The position numbers were made by a program, and so were the translations under genes. Shown piece after piece: positions 46,826 through 55,354 of a stretch of DNA of 64,000 nt; within the stretch, counting starts at the first letter, position 1; every line of letters begins with the position of its first letter. Under the pieces are notes generated by a model. The model worked only from the letters and a program-made list of their open reading frames with translations, did not search any database and had not been told where the DNA came from. Source of the DNA: Deinococcus sonorensis KR-87. GTDB taxonomy: Bacteria > Deinococcota > Deinococci > Deinococcales > Deinococcaceae. The stretch covers positions 62,001 through 126,000 of the forward strand of contig NZ_CP158296.1 of NCBI RefSeq assembly GCF_040256395.1. Reading direction: 5' to 3'.

Positions 46826-46831
46826 AGTCTA
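46826..46831 (-). promoter_or_regulatory. Leaderless -10 element (TAGACT) of the stressosome operon
   Basis: TAGACT on the minus strand ends six bases before the rsbR ATG; no Shine-Dalgarno. Confidence 0.5.
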
Positions 46832-46864
46832 GCGGTTTTTGATGGGTGCCCGCAGGGTGCCTCA

Positions 46865-47779
46865 CTACATCTGTGGGGAGGGGGGCACTTCCAGCAGCGT
46901 GCCGAGCTGTTCAAGGACGCTCTCCAGCTGCCGCAGCTGCTGGTCGTCCAGGCTGGCCAGGGTTCGCTGGCTGCCCAGTGCCCGCGCCAGCTGCCGGGCC
47001 CGCTGCCGGGTGGCTTCCCCTTTCCGGAAAGGGGTACGTTCCAGTTCGGCGCGCCGTGCCTGCAGCTGGGCCTTGGTGGCGCCGGAGAGGGCCAGCTGCA
47101 GCAGCTCCGGGCGGTGGATGGCGGCGGCGGCCGCCACCACGCCCGCCAGGCTGTAGCCGAGATTGTGGTGTCGGACCGCCTCCAGCACCTCGGGAGGCCA
47201 GCGCAGCATCCTCAACTTATTGCGTGTAAAGCTACGCCAGCTGCCCTGGCCCAGCTGTGCGAACAGGGCCTCCAACCGTGCGACCGCCTCCGGGTTCTGG
47301 TCCGGCTGGTGATCCAGGGAGAGCAACTGGGTCGGCACGGCCGACAGCGGAACCGCCAGCACCTCGGCGACCAGGACCAGCGTCGCGTCCAGCGCCTCGA
47401 TGGTCCGCAGGTCCTCGCGTTGCAGGTTCTCCACCGTCGCGGCCAGTCGCGCCTGCTGGTCCGTCAGCTCGCGTACCTGCACCGGGACCTCGCTCAGGCC
47501 GGCCAGTTGGGCCGCCCGGGCGCGACGCTCGCCAATCACCAGCTCGAACTGGTCTCCCGCCCGGCGCACCAGCAGCGGCTGCAGCAGCCCCTGGGCCCGG
47601 ATGCTCTCTGCCAGTTCCGCCAGCCGGGCCTCGTCGAAATGGCGGCGCGGCTGGAACGGGCTGGGGAGCAGCCGGTCCAGCCGCACGGTTTCGGTGAGGC
47701 CCTGCGCGGCGGTGACATCTTCCAGCCCCAGGTCACCCAGCAGGTCCGTCAGCTGGCGGCGGTCCGGGCGCTTAGGCAT
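46865..47779 (-). CDS. parB: Chromosome/plasmid partitioning protein ParB
   Basis: 304 residues. N-terminal CTPase domain with LPSPFQPRRHFDEARLAELA, the box II motif VIGERRARAAQLAG and ENLQREDL; a central HTH region (SWRSFTRNKLRML, LGYSLAGVVAAAAA) and a helical C-terminal dimer part. It binds centromere (parS) sites and spreads on DNA as a CTP clamp, working with ParA for segregation. Start overlaps the parA stop by 8 nt. No parS site was found with certainty in the window. Confidence 0.93.
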   Translation of the reverse strand: MPKRPDRRQLTDLLGDLGLEDVTAAQGLTETVRLDRLLPSPFQPRRHFDEARLAELAESIRAQGLLQPLLVRRAGDQFELVIGERRARAAQLAGLSEVPVQVRELTDQQARLAATVENLQREDLRTIEALDATLVLVAEVLAVPLSAVPTQLLSLDHQPDQNPEAVARLEALFAQLGQGSWRSFTRNKLRMLRWPPEVLEAVRHHNLGYSLAGVVAAAAAIHRPELLQLALSGATKAQLQARRAELERTPFRKGEATRQRARQLARALGSQRTLASLDDQQLRQLESVLEQLGTLLEVPPSPQM

Positions 47780-48536
47780 GCGGCACCTCCATCCCTATGG
47801 CATCCAGCACCTCACGGGCCAGCTGCAGTACGTCGCTGTAGGCTTCGCTGTTCGGCGCATACAGGCCGAGCGGCTGACCGGCGGTGCAACTGTCATTCCA
47901 GGTGGCCGCCCGGTAGCGCAGCGGGCTTGCCAGCGGGTGCAGCATCGTCCGCATGGTCTGCAGGTTGTCCTGATCGTGGCGGGTGCGCGCGTCGTACAGA
48001 GTCGGGACGAACAGCGCCACGTTCAGCCCCGGGTTCAGCCGGCGGTAGCTGGTCACGGCGCTGGTCACCCCCTTGAGACCGCGCAGGCCCTTGTCGCGGG
48101 TGGGCACCGGCACGATCAGGTGGTCGGCGGCCACGGCGCCCATCACCGTCAGGTTGCCGAGGCTGGGCGGCGAGTCAATCAGGACCAAGTCGTAGCGTTC
48201 GCTCCACTCACGGACCCGCTCGCGCAGATTCAGCTGCGAGCCGATGCTGCCGGTCATGCGGTTCTCGGCCATCGCCAGGTCGAGGTTCGAGGGAATCAGG
48301 TGCATGCCAAACACCTGCAGCGGCTGGGGGAGAGGGGCATTGTTCACGGCGGTCTCGGCGACCGTCTGGGCACCGGATACGTCGAAGACGCCCAGCCAGC
48401 TGCTGAGGTTGCCCTGGGGATCCAGCTCGATCAGCAGCACCCGCAGCCCCTGCTGGCTCAGGGTATAGCCGATGTCGCGGGTCAGCGTGCTCTTGCCGGC
48501 TCCGCCCGCATGGTTGAAGAACGTCAGCACCTTCAT
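47772..48536 (-). CDS. parA: Partitioning ATPase ParA
   Basis: 254 residues, no N-terminal HTH extension, so the type Ib/chromosomal size. The Walker A region reads FFNHAGGAGKST: the P-loop Lys15 is present, but the 'deviant' signature Lys that should be at residue 10 is Ala. Walker A' DLVLIDSPPSLGN and VPVPTRDKGLRG follow. It drives ParB-bound DNA apart along the nucleoid. It precedes parB in a two-gene operon; a 15-bp inverted repeat abuts the ATG. Confidence 0.93.
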   Translation of the reverse strand: MKVLTFFNHAGGAGKSTLTRDIGYTLSQQGLRVLLIELDPQGNLSSWLGVFDVSGAQTVAETAVNNAPLPQPLQVFGMHLIPSNLDLAMAENRMTGSIGSQLNLRERVREWSERYDLVLIDSPPSLGNLTVMGAVAADHLIVPVPTRDKGLRGLKGVTSAVTSYRRLNPGLNVALFVPTLYDARTRHDQDNLQTMRTMLHPLASPLRYRAATWNDSCTAGQPLGLYAPNSEAYSDVLQLAREVLDAIGMEVPHA

Positions 48537-48551
48537 GTAGGCACAGCCTAC
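48537..48551. promoter_or_regulatory. Inverted repeat directly upstream of parA
   Basis: GTAGGC-ACA-GCCTAC, perfect 6-bp arms, ends at the base before the parA ATG and contains the possible -10 TAGGCT on the minus strand. A likely operator for autoregulation by ParA or ParB. Confidence 0.55.
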
Positions 48552-48624
48552 TGGAAAAGTCTGCGCCTCCGGTGCCTCCGCAATGGGAGGGGCCCAGCTT
48601 TACCGGCCTGCCATCATGTCTGGG

Positions 48625-48630
48625 TACCCT
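48625..48630 (+). promoter_or_regulatory. Leaderless -10 element (TACCCT) of the DUF2156 gene
   Basis: TACCCT ends seven bases before the ATG at 48638, which decides that start over an upstream ATG at 48572. Confidence 0.45.
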
Positions 48631-48637
48631 GGATCAC

Positions 48638-49675
48638 ATGCTGCCCGGGGTATCTTCCGCCGTTTCTCCACCTCCCTCGTGCACCCGCATCCAGCTGGGC
48701 ACCCTGCTGACCTGGCACGCCCGGTACGGCCGCAACCCGTCCAGCCTGGTGGGGCTGGACGGCGCGACACATGCCCTGACGGTGCCGGGCGTCCCGGGTG
48801 GGCTGGCCGTTCAGTACGTTGGCCGAGTCGTGCTGACCACCGGCGACCCGCTGGCCCCGCCGGAACACTGGCCAGCCCTGTACGGCGCTTTGCTGACGTG
48901 GTGTCAGGAGCGCCGCCTGCTCGCCTGTGCTGGGCCGGTGGGCGCCGAGTTCGCTGCGGTGGCCCGCACCCTGGGGCAGCAGGCGGTCCGGCTGGGCAGC
49001 GCGCCGTACCTGCATCTGCATGATTGGCCGCCGCGTGGCGACGCTGGCGCGGCCGTCCGGAACGCCGTCAACCGGGCAGGACGGGACGGGGTGCAGTTCA
49101 AGCCGTGTGTTCCCGCCGCCCAAACGTCAGCCTGGGCCGACGAGGTGCGGCAGTTGGCCCGCCGCTGGCTGTCGGCCCGGCGAGCTCCGTTCGCGATGCA
49201 CTGGGTGTTCGACCTGCGCCCGCTGGAACATCAGGCGCTCAAGCAGTACGTGGAGGCCCGGCAGCACGGGCGGCTGGTCGCCCTGATCGCGGCGAGTCCG
49301 TTGCCGGCCCGGGACGGCTGGTATCTGGAGGACATCATCCGCACGCCGGACGCGCCGGCGTCTGTGGGCACCGCGCTGGTGGCCCACACCCTGACCCTGC
49401 TGCGGGACCAGGGCGCCACCCTGGCCACCCTGGGGGCGGTCCCGCTCTCCAGGCAGCGCGGGTGGAACGCGCTGCCGCCGGGTCAGTTGGAGCGGCTGGC
49501 CTACCGCGCCCGGCCACTGTTCTCGCGGTTATACGCCTTTGACGGCCTGGAGACGTTCAAACGGCGGTTCCGGCCATCGCACTGGGAGGACGAATACCTG
49601 GTGCTTCCGCCCGGCCCGCTGGCGCCCTGGCGGGTGGGTCTGGCGGTCCTGCGGATGGTGCTGCGCGGGCATTGA
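48638..49675 (+). CDS. DUF2156 protein (lysyltransferase C-terminal-like, GNAT fold)
   Basis: 345 residues resembling the soluble catalytic part of phosphatidylglycerol lysyltransferase MprF (PF09924). Marks: TLLTWHARYGRNPSSLVGLDG at the start, GWYLEDIIRTPDAPASVGTALV in the core, and the end segment FDGLETFKRRFRPSHWEDEYLV. There is no MprF membrane domain, so it is a free cytoplasmic protein that may transfer an aminoacyl group from tRNA to a lipid or other acceptor. Divergent from parA. Confidence 0.8.
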   Translation: MLPGVSSAVSPPPSCTRIQLGTLLTWHARYGRNPSSLVGLDGATHALTVPGVPGGLAVQYVGRVVLTTGDPLAPPEHWPALYGALLTWCQERRLLACAGPVGAEFAAVARTLGQQAVRLGSAPYLHLHDWPPRGDAGAAVRNAVNRAGRDGVQFKPCVPAAQTSAWADEVRQLARRWLSARRAPFAMHWVFDLRPLEHQALKQYVEARQHGRLVALIAASPLPARDGWYLEDIIRTPDAPASVGTALVAHTLTLLRDQGATLATLGAVPLSRQRGWNALPPGQLERLAYRARPLFSRLYAFDGLETFKRRFRPSHWEDEYLVLPPGPLAPWRVGLAVLRMVLRGH

Positions 49676-49682
49676 GCTCGGC

Positions 49683-50324
49683 TTACAGCAGACCGAGTTC
49701 CAGCGCCCTCAACACAGCATGGGTCCGGTCGCGCGACTGCAGCTTGCCCAGCACATTGCTGACATAGCTTTTGACGGTGCCCTCCGTGGTGGCCAGCGCC
49801 CCCGCAATCTCCCGGTTGCTGTACCCCCCGGCGATGAGGCGCAGCACCTCGGCCTCGCGGACGCTCAAGGCCACGGCGTGCAGCGGAGGCTCCGCCCGGC
49901 TCCTCAGACCCGACAGGCCGCGCAGCGGGCCGCCACTCGCCACCGGCTGCAGCCAGCGCCCTCCGGACGCCACCGTGCGGATCGCCTGGAGCAGCTGCTG
50001 AATGGAGGCGTCCTTGAGCAGGTACCCTTTGGCGCCCGCCTGCACCGCTTCCATCATCAGCTCGTCGTCGTCGAAGGTGGTCAGGATCAGGGTGGGCGGC
50101 AGCCGCCCGAGCGCCGACAGCTGCCGGAGCGTGCCGAGCCCGTCCAGACGCGGCATCCGGATGTCCAGCAGCAGCACGTCCGGCTGCAGCTGCGTGACCA
50201 GGTCCACCGCCATCAGGCCGTCCTCGGCCTCCGCCACCACCTCCAGATCCTCAGCGAGGTCCAGCATGCTGTGCAGGCCCTGGCGCACCAGCGTCTGATC
50301 GTCGGTCAGGCAGACCCGGATCAT
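49683..50324 (-). CDS. LuxR-type (NarL/DesR) response regulator
   Basis: 213 residues. Receiver domain with DD in LTDDQTLVRQG, the phospho-Asp in VLLLDIRMPRLDG, Thr in LILTTFDDDE and Lys in GYLLKDAS. C-terminal LuxR HTH LSVREAEVLRLIAGGYSNREIAGAL..EGTVKSYVSNVLGKL. Receives phosphate from the adjacent kinase and controls transcription. Its ATG overlaps the kinase stop (ATGA). The target could be the PLA2 or other envelope genes near by, but no site was identified. Confidence 0.93.
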   Translation of the reverse strand: MIRVCLTDDQTLVRQGLHSMLDLAEDLEVVAEAEDGLMAVDLVTQLQPDVLLLDIRMPRLDGLGTLRQLSALGRLPPTLILTTFDDDELMMEAVQAGAKGYLLKDASIQQLLQAIRTVASGGRWLQPVASGGPLRGLSGLRSRAEPPLHAVALSVREAEVLRLIAGGYSNREIAGALATTEGTVKSYVSNVLGKLQSRDRTHAVLRALELGLL

Positions 50325-51493
50325 GGCTGCCCAACGCCCAGCGGGAGGCTGGCCTGCAGGGCGAATCCCGGACCTTCGCTGCCGTCCAGCAGCAGGGCGC
50401 CGCCCACCCCTTCCAGCCGCTCGCGCATGCCGCTCAGGCCGCAGCCGTGCACCAGCGGGCGTGGCCCGGTGCCCCGGCCATCATCGCGGGCGTGCAGCCA
50501 CAGGCCAGCGGGGCGCTGCTCGAAGGTCAGCCAGACATTGCGGGCTGCCCCGTGCCGCACCGCGTTGGTGATGATCTCCTGCACGCAGCGCAGCAGCACG
50601 TGACCGCGCACCGGGTCCAGGCCGCTCAGGTCGTCGGGCAGGGCCGCGTGGACCTGCACCTCGTCCGTCAGCCGCTGAATGCGCTGCAGCTCGGCCCGAA
50701 AATCCAGCGGCGGCCCCTGTCGGATGCTGCTGACCGCCTCGCGCACGTCGCTGAGCAACAGCCGCGCGATGGCGCTGGCCCGCTCCAGGTGGGTCTTCGT
50801 CCGGACGTCCTGCGCGCTGAAGTCGGCCACCTGCAGGTTCATGGTGAGGGCGGTCAGGTGGTGGCCCAGCAGGTCGTGGAGCTCGCGCGCGATCCGCAGC
50901 CGCTCGGCATCCCTGGCGGCCTCCGCCAGCAGCGAGCGCGCCGCATTCAGTTCCTCCACCACCCGGGCCAGCTGCTGCCGGGCCCGCACTTCGCGCACCG
51001 CGACCTGAGCGCTGAGCACCGCGAACACCTGAAAACAGAGGTAGCCGGTGGTGTACGACACGGCGTCGAACAGCGGCCAGTTCAGTCCCAGGACGGTGAA
51101 CAGGCCCAGCGTCTGGACGCCCACCCAGGCCAGCGCCCAGCGGAGCGGCACCAGCGCGCCCACATGCACCGCCGTGACCAGCAGCAGGCCCGACAGCAGG
51201 CTGTTGCCGTTGAAGATCTGGTTGGCGCTCAGCCCCAGCAGCGCCTCAACGGCGCAGAGCCCCAGCTTGACCGGAAGCGGCCGACGGTCGCCGCTCGCGG
51301 CGGTGGCGATCCAGAACACCAGGCCGAAGCCCAGCAGGCACAGCCCGAACGGCAGCACCTCGCCTGAGGTGAGCCGTCCAGGCTTGGCGGGCAGCGCCAG
51401 GATGGCGTGGGCACTGACCGCGATCCAGGTGGCCAGCCCGGCGCCACGCAGGGCCGGGCGCAATTCGCCGAACGGAGTCAGGGGTCCGGGCAT
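50321..51493 (-). CDS. DesK-like sensor histidine kinase
   Basis: 390 residues. About five to six TM helices in the first ~165 residues, a coiled coil (VVEELNAARSLLAEAARDAE), the HisKA_3 phospho-acceptor His in RIARELHDLLGHHLTAL, and an HATPase with QEIITNAVRHGAARN, RDDGRGTG and GCGLSGMRERL. This is the NarL/DesK class, often sensing membrane state or cell-wall stress (DesK, LiaS). Forms a two-component system with the following response regulator. Confidence 0.92.
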   Translation of the reverse strand: MPGPLTPFGELRPALRGAGLATWIAVSAHAILALPAKPGRLTSGEVLPFGLCLLGFGLVFWIATAASGDRRPLPVKLGLCAVEALLGLSANQIFNGNSLLSGLLLVTAVHVGALVPLRWALAWVGVQTLGLFTVLGLNWPLFDAVSYTTGYLCFQVFAVLSAQVAVREVRARQQLARVVEELNAARSLLAEAARDAERLRIARELHDLLGHHLTALTMNLQVADFSAQDVRTKTHLERASAIARLLLSDVREAVSSIRQGPPLDFRAELQRIQRLTDEVQVHAALPDDLSGLDPVRGHVLLRCVQEIITNAVRHGAARNVWLTFEQRPAGLWLHARDDGRGTGPRPLVHGCGLSGMRERLEGVGGALLLDGSEGPGFALQASLPLGVGQP

Positions 51494-51522
51494 CGCGGTG
51501 GAGCGCTCCTTTCCGAGAGAAC

Positions 51523-51544
51523 GGGGGGCGTGGCCACGCCCCCC
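51523..51544 (-). terminator. GC-rich palindrome after the phospholipase gene
   Basis: GGGGGGCGTGG directly followed by CCACGCCCCCC, 11-bp arms with no spacer, 9 nt past the PLA2 stop on the minus strand, then TCTCTC. Likely terminator separating it from the kinase. Confidence 0.6.
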
Positions 51545-51553
51545 AGCCAGGGT

Positions 51554-52243
51554 TCAGTAGAAGCTCGACCAGCCGCCGAAGCGCACGCCGTTGTAGAAGA
51601 CGTTGGCCATCGCGTAGCAGCCGGGCTTGGCGTACCAGCTGTAATGCGAGCACAACTGGTTCATGTGGCGCAGGAACGCGACGTCAATGAAGAGCCGAGT
51701 GGACTCGTTGTGCTGGCCGGCCAGCCGGTTGTTGCGGTAACCGAAGTCGTGCTGGATGCAGGGCCAGAGGAAGTTGTCGCCGTAGCCGGTGCGATTGGCC
51801 GGGCCGCTGCAGCCGTCGTTGCTCCAGTTGTAGCCGGGGAACCCGCGCCGCCAGTTGCTGTAGTTGGCGCGGAAGTGGTCGTCTGCGACGATGGTGCGGA
51901 AGTACTGGCTGTACAGGCTCTGGGCGGTGATGTTCGGCTCCAGCGCGCGGGTCTGGGCCGACTGCAGGTGCGCCTCGTACTGCCGGATTAGGGCGTCCAG
52001 GTCCAGTGGCTGCCCCTGCGCGTCGGTGGGCGCCGCCTCTCCGGCCGCCACCCGCGCCTTCGCGTCCCTCAGATCCTTGAGGGTCTGCTGGAAGACAGCG
52101 GCATCGTCCTGGCTTGCCGTGGTGGTCGGCAGCGCCGAGGCCGTCTCGCCGCTCTGGGCGTCCGGGGCCGGCTGAGGCGTCTGTCCACAGGCAGAGAGCA
52201 GCAGGGTACCGAGCAGCAGGGTGGTCAGGGCAGCTTTGTACAT
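51554..52243 (-). CDS. Secreted/lipoprotein prokaryotic phospholipase A2
   Basis: 229 residues. Signal with lipobox LLLSAC, so lipid-anchored; a ~100-residue linker with helical stretch; then the prokaryotic PLA2 domain (PF09056): calcium site and core in NDGCSGPANRTGYG and the catalytic His-Asp in CIQHDFGYRNN, with paired Cys residues around. It cleaves the sn-2 acyl chain of phospholipids outside the cell. GAGG precedes the ATG. The neighbouring DesK/DesR-like pair makes membrane-lipid-linked control possible. Confidence 0.85.
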   Translation of the reverse strand: MYKAALTTLLLGTLLLSACGQTPQPAPDAQSGETASALPTTTASQDDAAVFQQTLKDLRDAKARVAAGEAAPTDAQGQPLDLDALIRQYEAHLQSAQTRALEPNITAQSLYSQYFRTIVADDHFRANYSNWRRGFPGYNWSNDGCSGPANRTGYGDNFLWPCIQHDFGYRNNRLAGQHNESTRLFIDVAFLRHMNQLCSHYSWYAKPGCYAMANVFYNGVRFGGWSSFY

Positions 52244-52532
52244 GGCGACCTCGGGGGCAGTGCGGCGCGGCTTCAGGAAGCCGGGAGGGGGCGGCGCGTC
52301 GGCGGACGGACAACGGGCCGGACACGCTGAGCAGCGGGTGGGCCGGGGATGAAGGTTGGAACTGACTGAATCCTACGGGTCTGCCCGGGGCGCCGGTAGT
52401 GCCGAAAGACAGCCACGATGCTCAAGCACAGTTCATGAATTCCACACGCCCGGAGCCGGTGGAGGAGGGGAGAGCACACGGGATGGTGGCGTGCCGGCTG
52501 GCTTCAGGCGCACGAGACGAGGACATCTGCCG
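52244..52532. other. Intergenic stretch upstream of the phospholipase gene
   Basis: About 290 bp between the PLA2 start and the large hairpin. Must hold the PLA2 promoter; no gene or repeat recognised. Confidence 0.4.
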
Positions 52533-52601
52533 AGCCCCGCACCCCAGAGAGCGAAACCGCTCCTGAACAGGCCGTAGGAGCGGTCTCTCTCGTGCGGGGC
52601 T
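52533..52601 (-). terminator. Long compound hairpin after the SulP gene
   Basis: Outer arms AGCCCCGCAC (52533-52542) and GTGCGGGGCT (52592-52601); inner arms AGAGAG + ACCGCTCCT (52546-52564 with a CGAA bulge) and AGGAGCGGT + CTCTCT (52576-52590). A 69-nt structure, 33 bp after the SulP stop. Works as a terminator or may be a stable 3'-UTR element or small RNA. Confidence 0.55.
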
Positions 52602-52634
52602 GGCCGGGGCTCTGCCCACCGTGCCTGATGTGCG

Positions 52635-54137
52635 CTAGTGACCCGCGTCCGGTGTGCCGGGCTGGTCGTGGGTGGCCAGCCGCGTGATCAGCGTGGCGGA
52701 CGCCTCGTTCAACCCCTCCAGCGTGGCCACTGTGCCCAGACGCCGGTACTTCAGCATCACCTTGTCCAAGGCGGCGACCGCCGAACCGTCCCAGAAGTGG
52801 GCGTGCGTCAGCTCGATGACCACCCGGCGCGCCGGATGGCCGAAGTCGAAGTGCCGCAGAAAGTCGTGGGTGCTGACGAAGAACAGTTGCCCACTCACCC
52901 GGTAGGTCCGGGTGCCGTCCGGCGCGTCCTGCACCGTCACCTCCGACAGCTGTGACACCTTGCGGGCAAACATCAGGGCGCTCAGGACCACACCCACCAG
53001 CACACCCAGCGACAGGTTGTGGCTGGCGACCGTCACGCCCACCGTGGAGAGCATCACGACACTCTCGCCCTTCGGATACACCCGCAGGGTCCGCAGGCTG
53101 TGCCAGTCGAAGGTGCTGACGCTCACCACGATCATCACCGCCACCAGGGCCGCCATGGGAATCTGCACCAGCAGCGGCTGCAGCACCAGAATCAGGATCA
53201 GCAGGCCCAGGCCCGCCACGAAGGTGGAGAGGCGCCCGCGCCCGCCGTTGGTGACGTTGATCATGCTCTGGCCGATCATGGCGCAGCCGGCCATCCCACC
53301 GAACAGCCCGGTGATGACGTTGGCCACCCCCTGCCCGCGCGACTCGGTGTTCTTGTCGCTGGTGGTGTCGGTGCGCTCATCGATCAGCTGGGCGGTCAGC
53401 AGGCTCTCCAACAGTCCCACCACCGAGAGCGTCAGCGCCACCGGGAAGATGATGCCCAGCGTCTCCAGCGTCAGCGGCACCCTCGGCAGGTGAAACGGCG
53501 GCAGGGCGGTGGGCAGCGTGCCGATGTCCCCAACGGTCCGCACGTCCGCGTGGGTCAGCAAAGACACCACCGTCAGCGCCACGATGGCCACCAGGGCGCT
53601 TGGCACCGCCCGGAACACCCGGGGCAGCAGGTAAATGATCGCCAGCCCCGCCGCGACCATCGCGTACATCTGCCAGTTCGCACCCGCGAACTGCGGCAGC
53701 TGGGCCAGAAAGATCAGGATCGCCAGCGCGTTCACGAAGCCCACCATCACGCTGCGCGGCACAAATTTCAGGTATCGGGCCAGCCGCGCCCAGCCGATCA
53801 GCACCTGGAGCAGGCCGGTCAGGATGGTGGCGGCGAACAGGTAGTCCAGGCCGTGGCCCTTGACCAGTCCGATCATCAGCAGCGCCATGGCGCCGGTGGC
53901 CGCGCTGATCATGCCGGGTCGCCCGCCGATAAACGCCGTGACGATGGCGATGATGAAGGAGGCGTACAGGCCCACCTGCGGGGCGACCCCCGCGATGATC
54001 GAGAAGGCGATGGCTTCCGGAATCAGGGCCAGCGCCACCACGATGCCGGCCAGCACGTCCCTGCGGGAGTTGCCCAGCCATTCCTGACGGTACTGGCGGA
54101 CGTTGAAGCGGGCGGATTTGGACGGAACAGTGGTCAT
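52635..54137 (-). CDS. SulP-family anion transporter with STAS domain
   Basis: 500 residues. Around 11-14 TM segments with the SLC26/SulP signature near residues 30-70 ([20 protein letters not shown], then [19 protein letters not shown]) and a C-terminal STAS domain from about 385 ([38 protein letters not shown]). Family members carry sulfate, bicarbonate or dicarboxylates; the substrate is not evident. GAGGTG precedes the ATG by six bases. Single gene, ended by the hairpin at 52533-52601. Confidence 0.92.
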   Translation of the reverse strand: MTTVPSKSARFNVRQYRQEWLGNSRRDVLAGIVVALALIPEAIAFSIIAGVAPQVGLYASFIIAIVTAFIGGRPGMISAATGAMALLMIGLVKGHGLDYLFAATILTGLLQVLIGWARLARYLKFVPRSVMVGFVNALAILIFLAQLPQFAGANWQMYAMVAAGLAIIYLLPRVFRAVPSALVAIVALTVVSLLTHADVRTVGDIGTLPTALPPFHLPRVPLTLETLGIIFPVALTLSVVGLLESLLTAQLIDERTDTTSDKNTESRGQGVANVITGLFGGMAGCAMIGQSMINVTNGGRGRLSTFVAGLGLLILILVLQPLLVQIPMAALVAVMIVVSVSTFDWHSLRTLRVYPKGESVVMLSTVGVTVASHNLSLGVLVGVVLSALMFARKVSQLSEVTVQDAPDGTRTYRVSGQLFFVSTHDFLRHFDFGHPARRVVIELTHAHFWDGSAVAALDKVMLKYRRLGTVATLEGLNEASATLITRLATHDQPGTPDAGH

Positions 54138-54457
54138 CTACACCTCGTGGGGTGCCGCGATGCCCAGCGCGCCGGCGGTGAACGCCGGACACGGCCGCCC
54201 GGTCGGGGCAGCTCGGCTGGGTTATCGTCGGGGGCGTCCCGCTCTGGAGACGCCACACCCGCGGCCCCGGCAGTATGCCGCACCACCAGACCCCGGCACA
54301 AGGCCACCCAACGCGCAGTTTATGACAGAGAAGTGCGCTATTCTTCTGTCAGGGGCAGAATGCTCGCCGTCATTGGCCAACGTGAAGAGCGGCCCGTCCG
54401 CCGCCTCAGGCTGACGCAGGTGCGGAGAGCCCAGAATGCCGTACAGGAGGAAGCAGC
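54138..54457. other. Divergent intergenic region with an inverted repeat
   Basis: 320 bp between the SulP gene and the 279-residue protein gene. Holds TGACAGA (54323-54329) and its complement TCTGTCA (54345-54351), 15 nt apart. The right part overlaps TATTCT (54339-54344), a possible -10 for the plus-strand gene, so the repeat may be an operator. Confidence 0.5.
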
Positions 54458-55297
54458 ATGACCCAACGAACCAAGACCAAACCCGAAGTGGCCGAGGGGC
54501 CGGACGCCACCGTCGCGCAGCGGGCGCTGGAGCGCCTGCTGCAGACCGCCCTGCCGGACGTGACCGTGGCCGGCCAGAGTCCGGCACAGCTCAGCGCGGC
54601 CCTCACCCGCGCGCAGGAGGTGTGGGGCTTCGGCCTGCGGCACCTGCGCCACGAGGTCCGCGCCGAGGACGGCGGGGCGCTGGCGCTCTACGCCGACCGC
54701 ACCCGCATCGGCAGTGTGCTGGACGGCCCGGAGGCGCTCGCCACCACCTACGCCAGCATGCAGGCCCTGGACGAGCGCGGACTGAGCAGCTGGGCCGTGC
54801 TGCCGGAAGGCCACCGCTTCACGATGGAGGCCGGCAGCCGGCAGCTGCGGGTGCTGATTGAGGATGGCCGCGACTTCGAGAGCCACTGGTCCCCCCTGAG
54901 TGGGGGAGTGCACCTGCGCACCGGGCGTCAGGGCCAGGACCTGTGGGTGGAGGTGGCGCGCCCCACCTCCGGACGGGACCTGGTGCAGGACGCCGCCTGG
55001 GAAGTGGTGGAGCGCATCAAGGACCGGGCGCTGCGCCGTGAACTGCAGCGCCGCGCCGAGGAGCGCGGCATCCTGGGGGCGGTGCTGAGTGCCCGCAGCG
55101 GCGAGATTGAGGCGGCCATGCGGCAGTCGCCCAGCCTGCACTTCACCGTGAGCGCGGCCGTGGCGCACACCACCGAGCGCAGCCTGGACAGCTGGCGTCA
55201 GCTGCAGAAGGACGCCCTGGCGGCCCTCACCACAGCGCAGGCGGCCCAGGTGGACCGGCTGGTCGGGATGCTGGGCGGCAGCGGTCGCCCACGCTGA
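54458..55297 (+). CDS. Conserved-looking hypothetical soluble protein
   Basis: 279 residues with AGGAGG seven bases before the ATG. Not recognised. It is acidic-to-neutral, without TM or signal sequence. Residues ~25-200 mix strands and helices (HEVRAEDGGALALYADRTRIG, HRFTMEAGSRQLRVLIEDG). The last ~80 are helical (IKDRALRRELQRRAEERGIL). The gene has good codon periodicity and its own promoter region. It may be co-transcribed with the small membrane protein 57 nt later, though that gene has its own -10. Confidence 0.65.
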   Translation: MTQRTKTKPEVAEGPDATVAQRALERLLQTALPDVTVAGQSPAQLSAALTRAQEVWGFGLRHLRHEVRAEDGGALALYADRTRIGSVLDGPEALATTYASMQALDERGLSSWAVLPEGHRFTMEAGSRQLRVLIEDGRDFESHWSPLSGGVHLRTGRQGQDLWVEVARPTSGRDLVQDAAWEVVERIKDRALRRELQRRAEERGILGAVLSARSGEIEAAMRQSPSLHFTVSAAVAHTTERSLDSWRQLQKDALAALTTAQAAQVDRLVGMLGGSGRPR

Positions 55298-55354
55298 TCC
55301 GCTGAACCACGTTTTCTTACAGCGGAGGTGCCCCGTCGCCGGGTAAGCTGCATC

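Noticed and set aside
46820..48637. Canonical parS site near parAB
   Set aside because: I found no GTTTCAC-GTGAAAC-like palindrome; the repeat at 48537-48551 is of a different type and better read as an operator.
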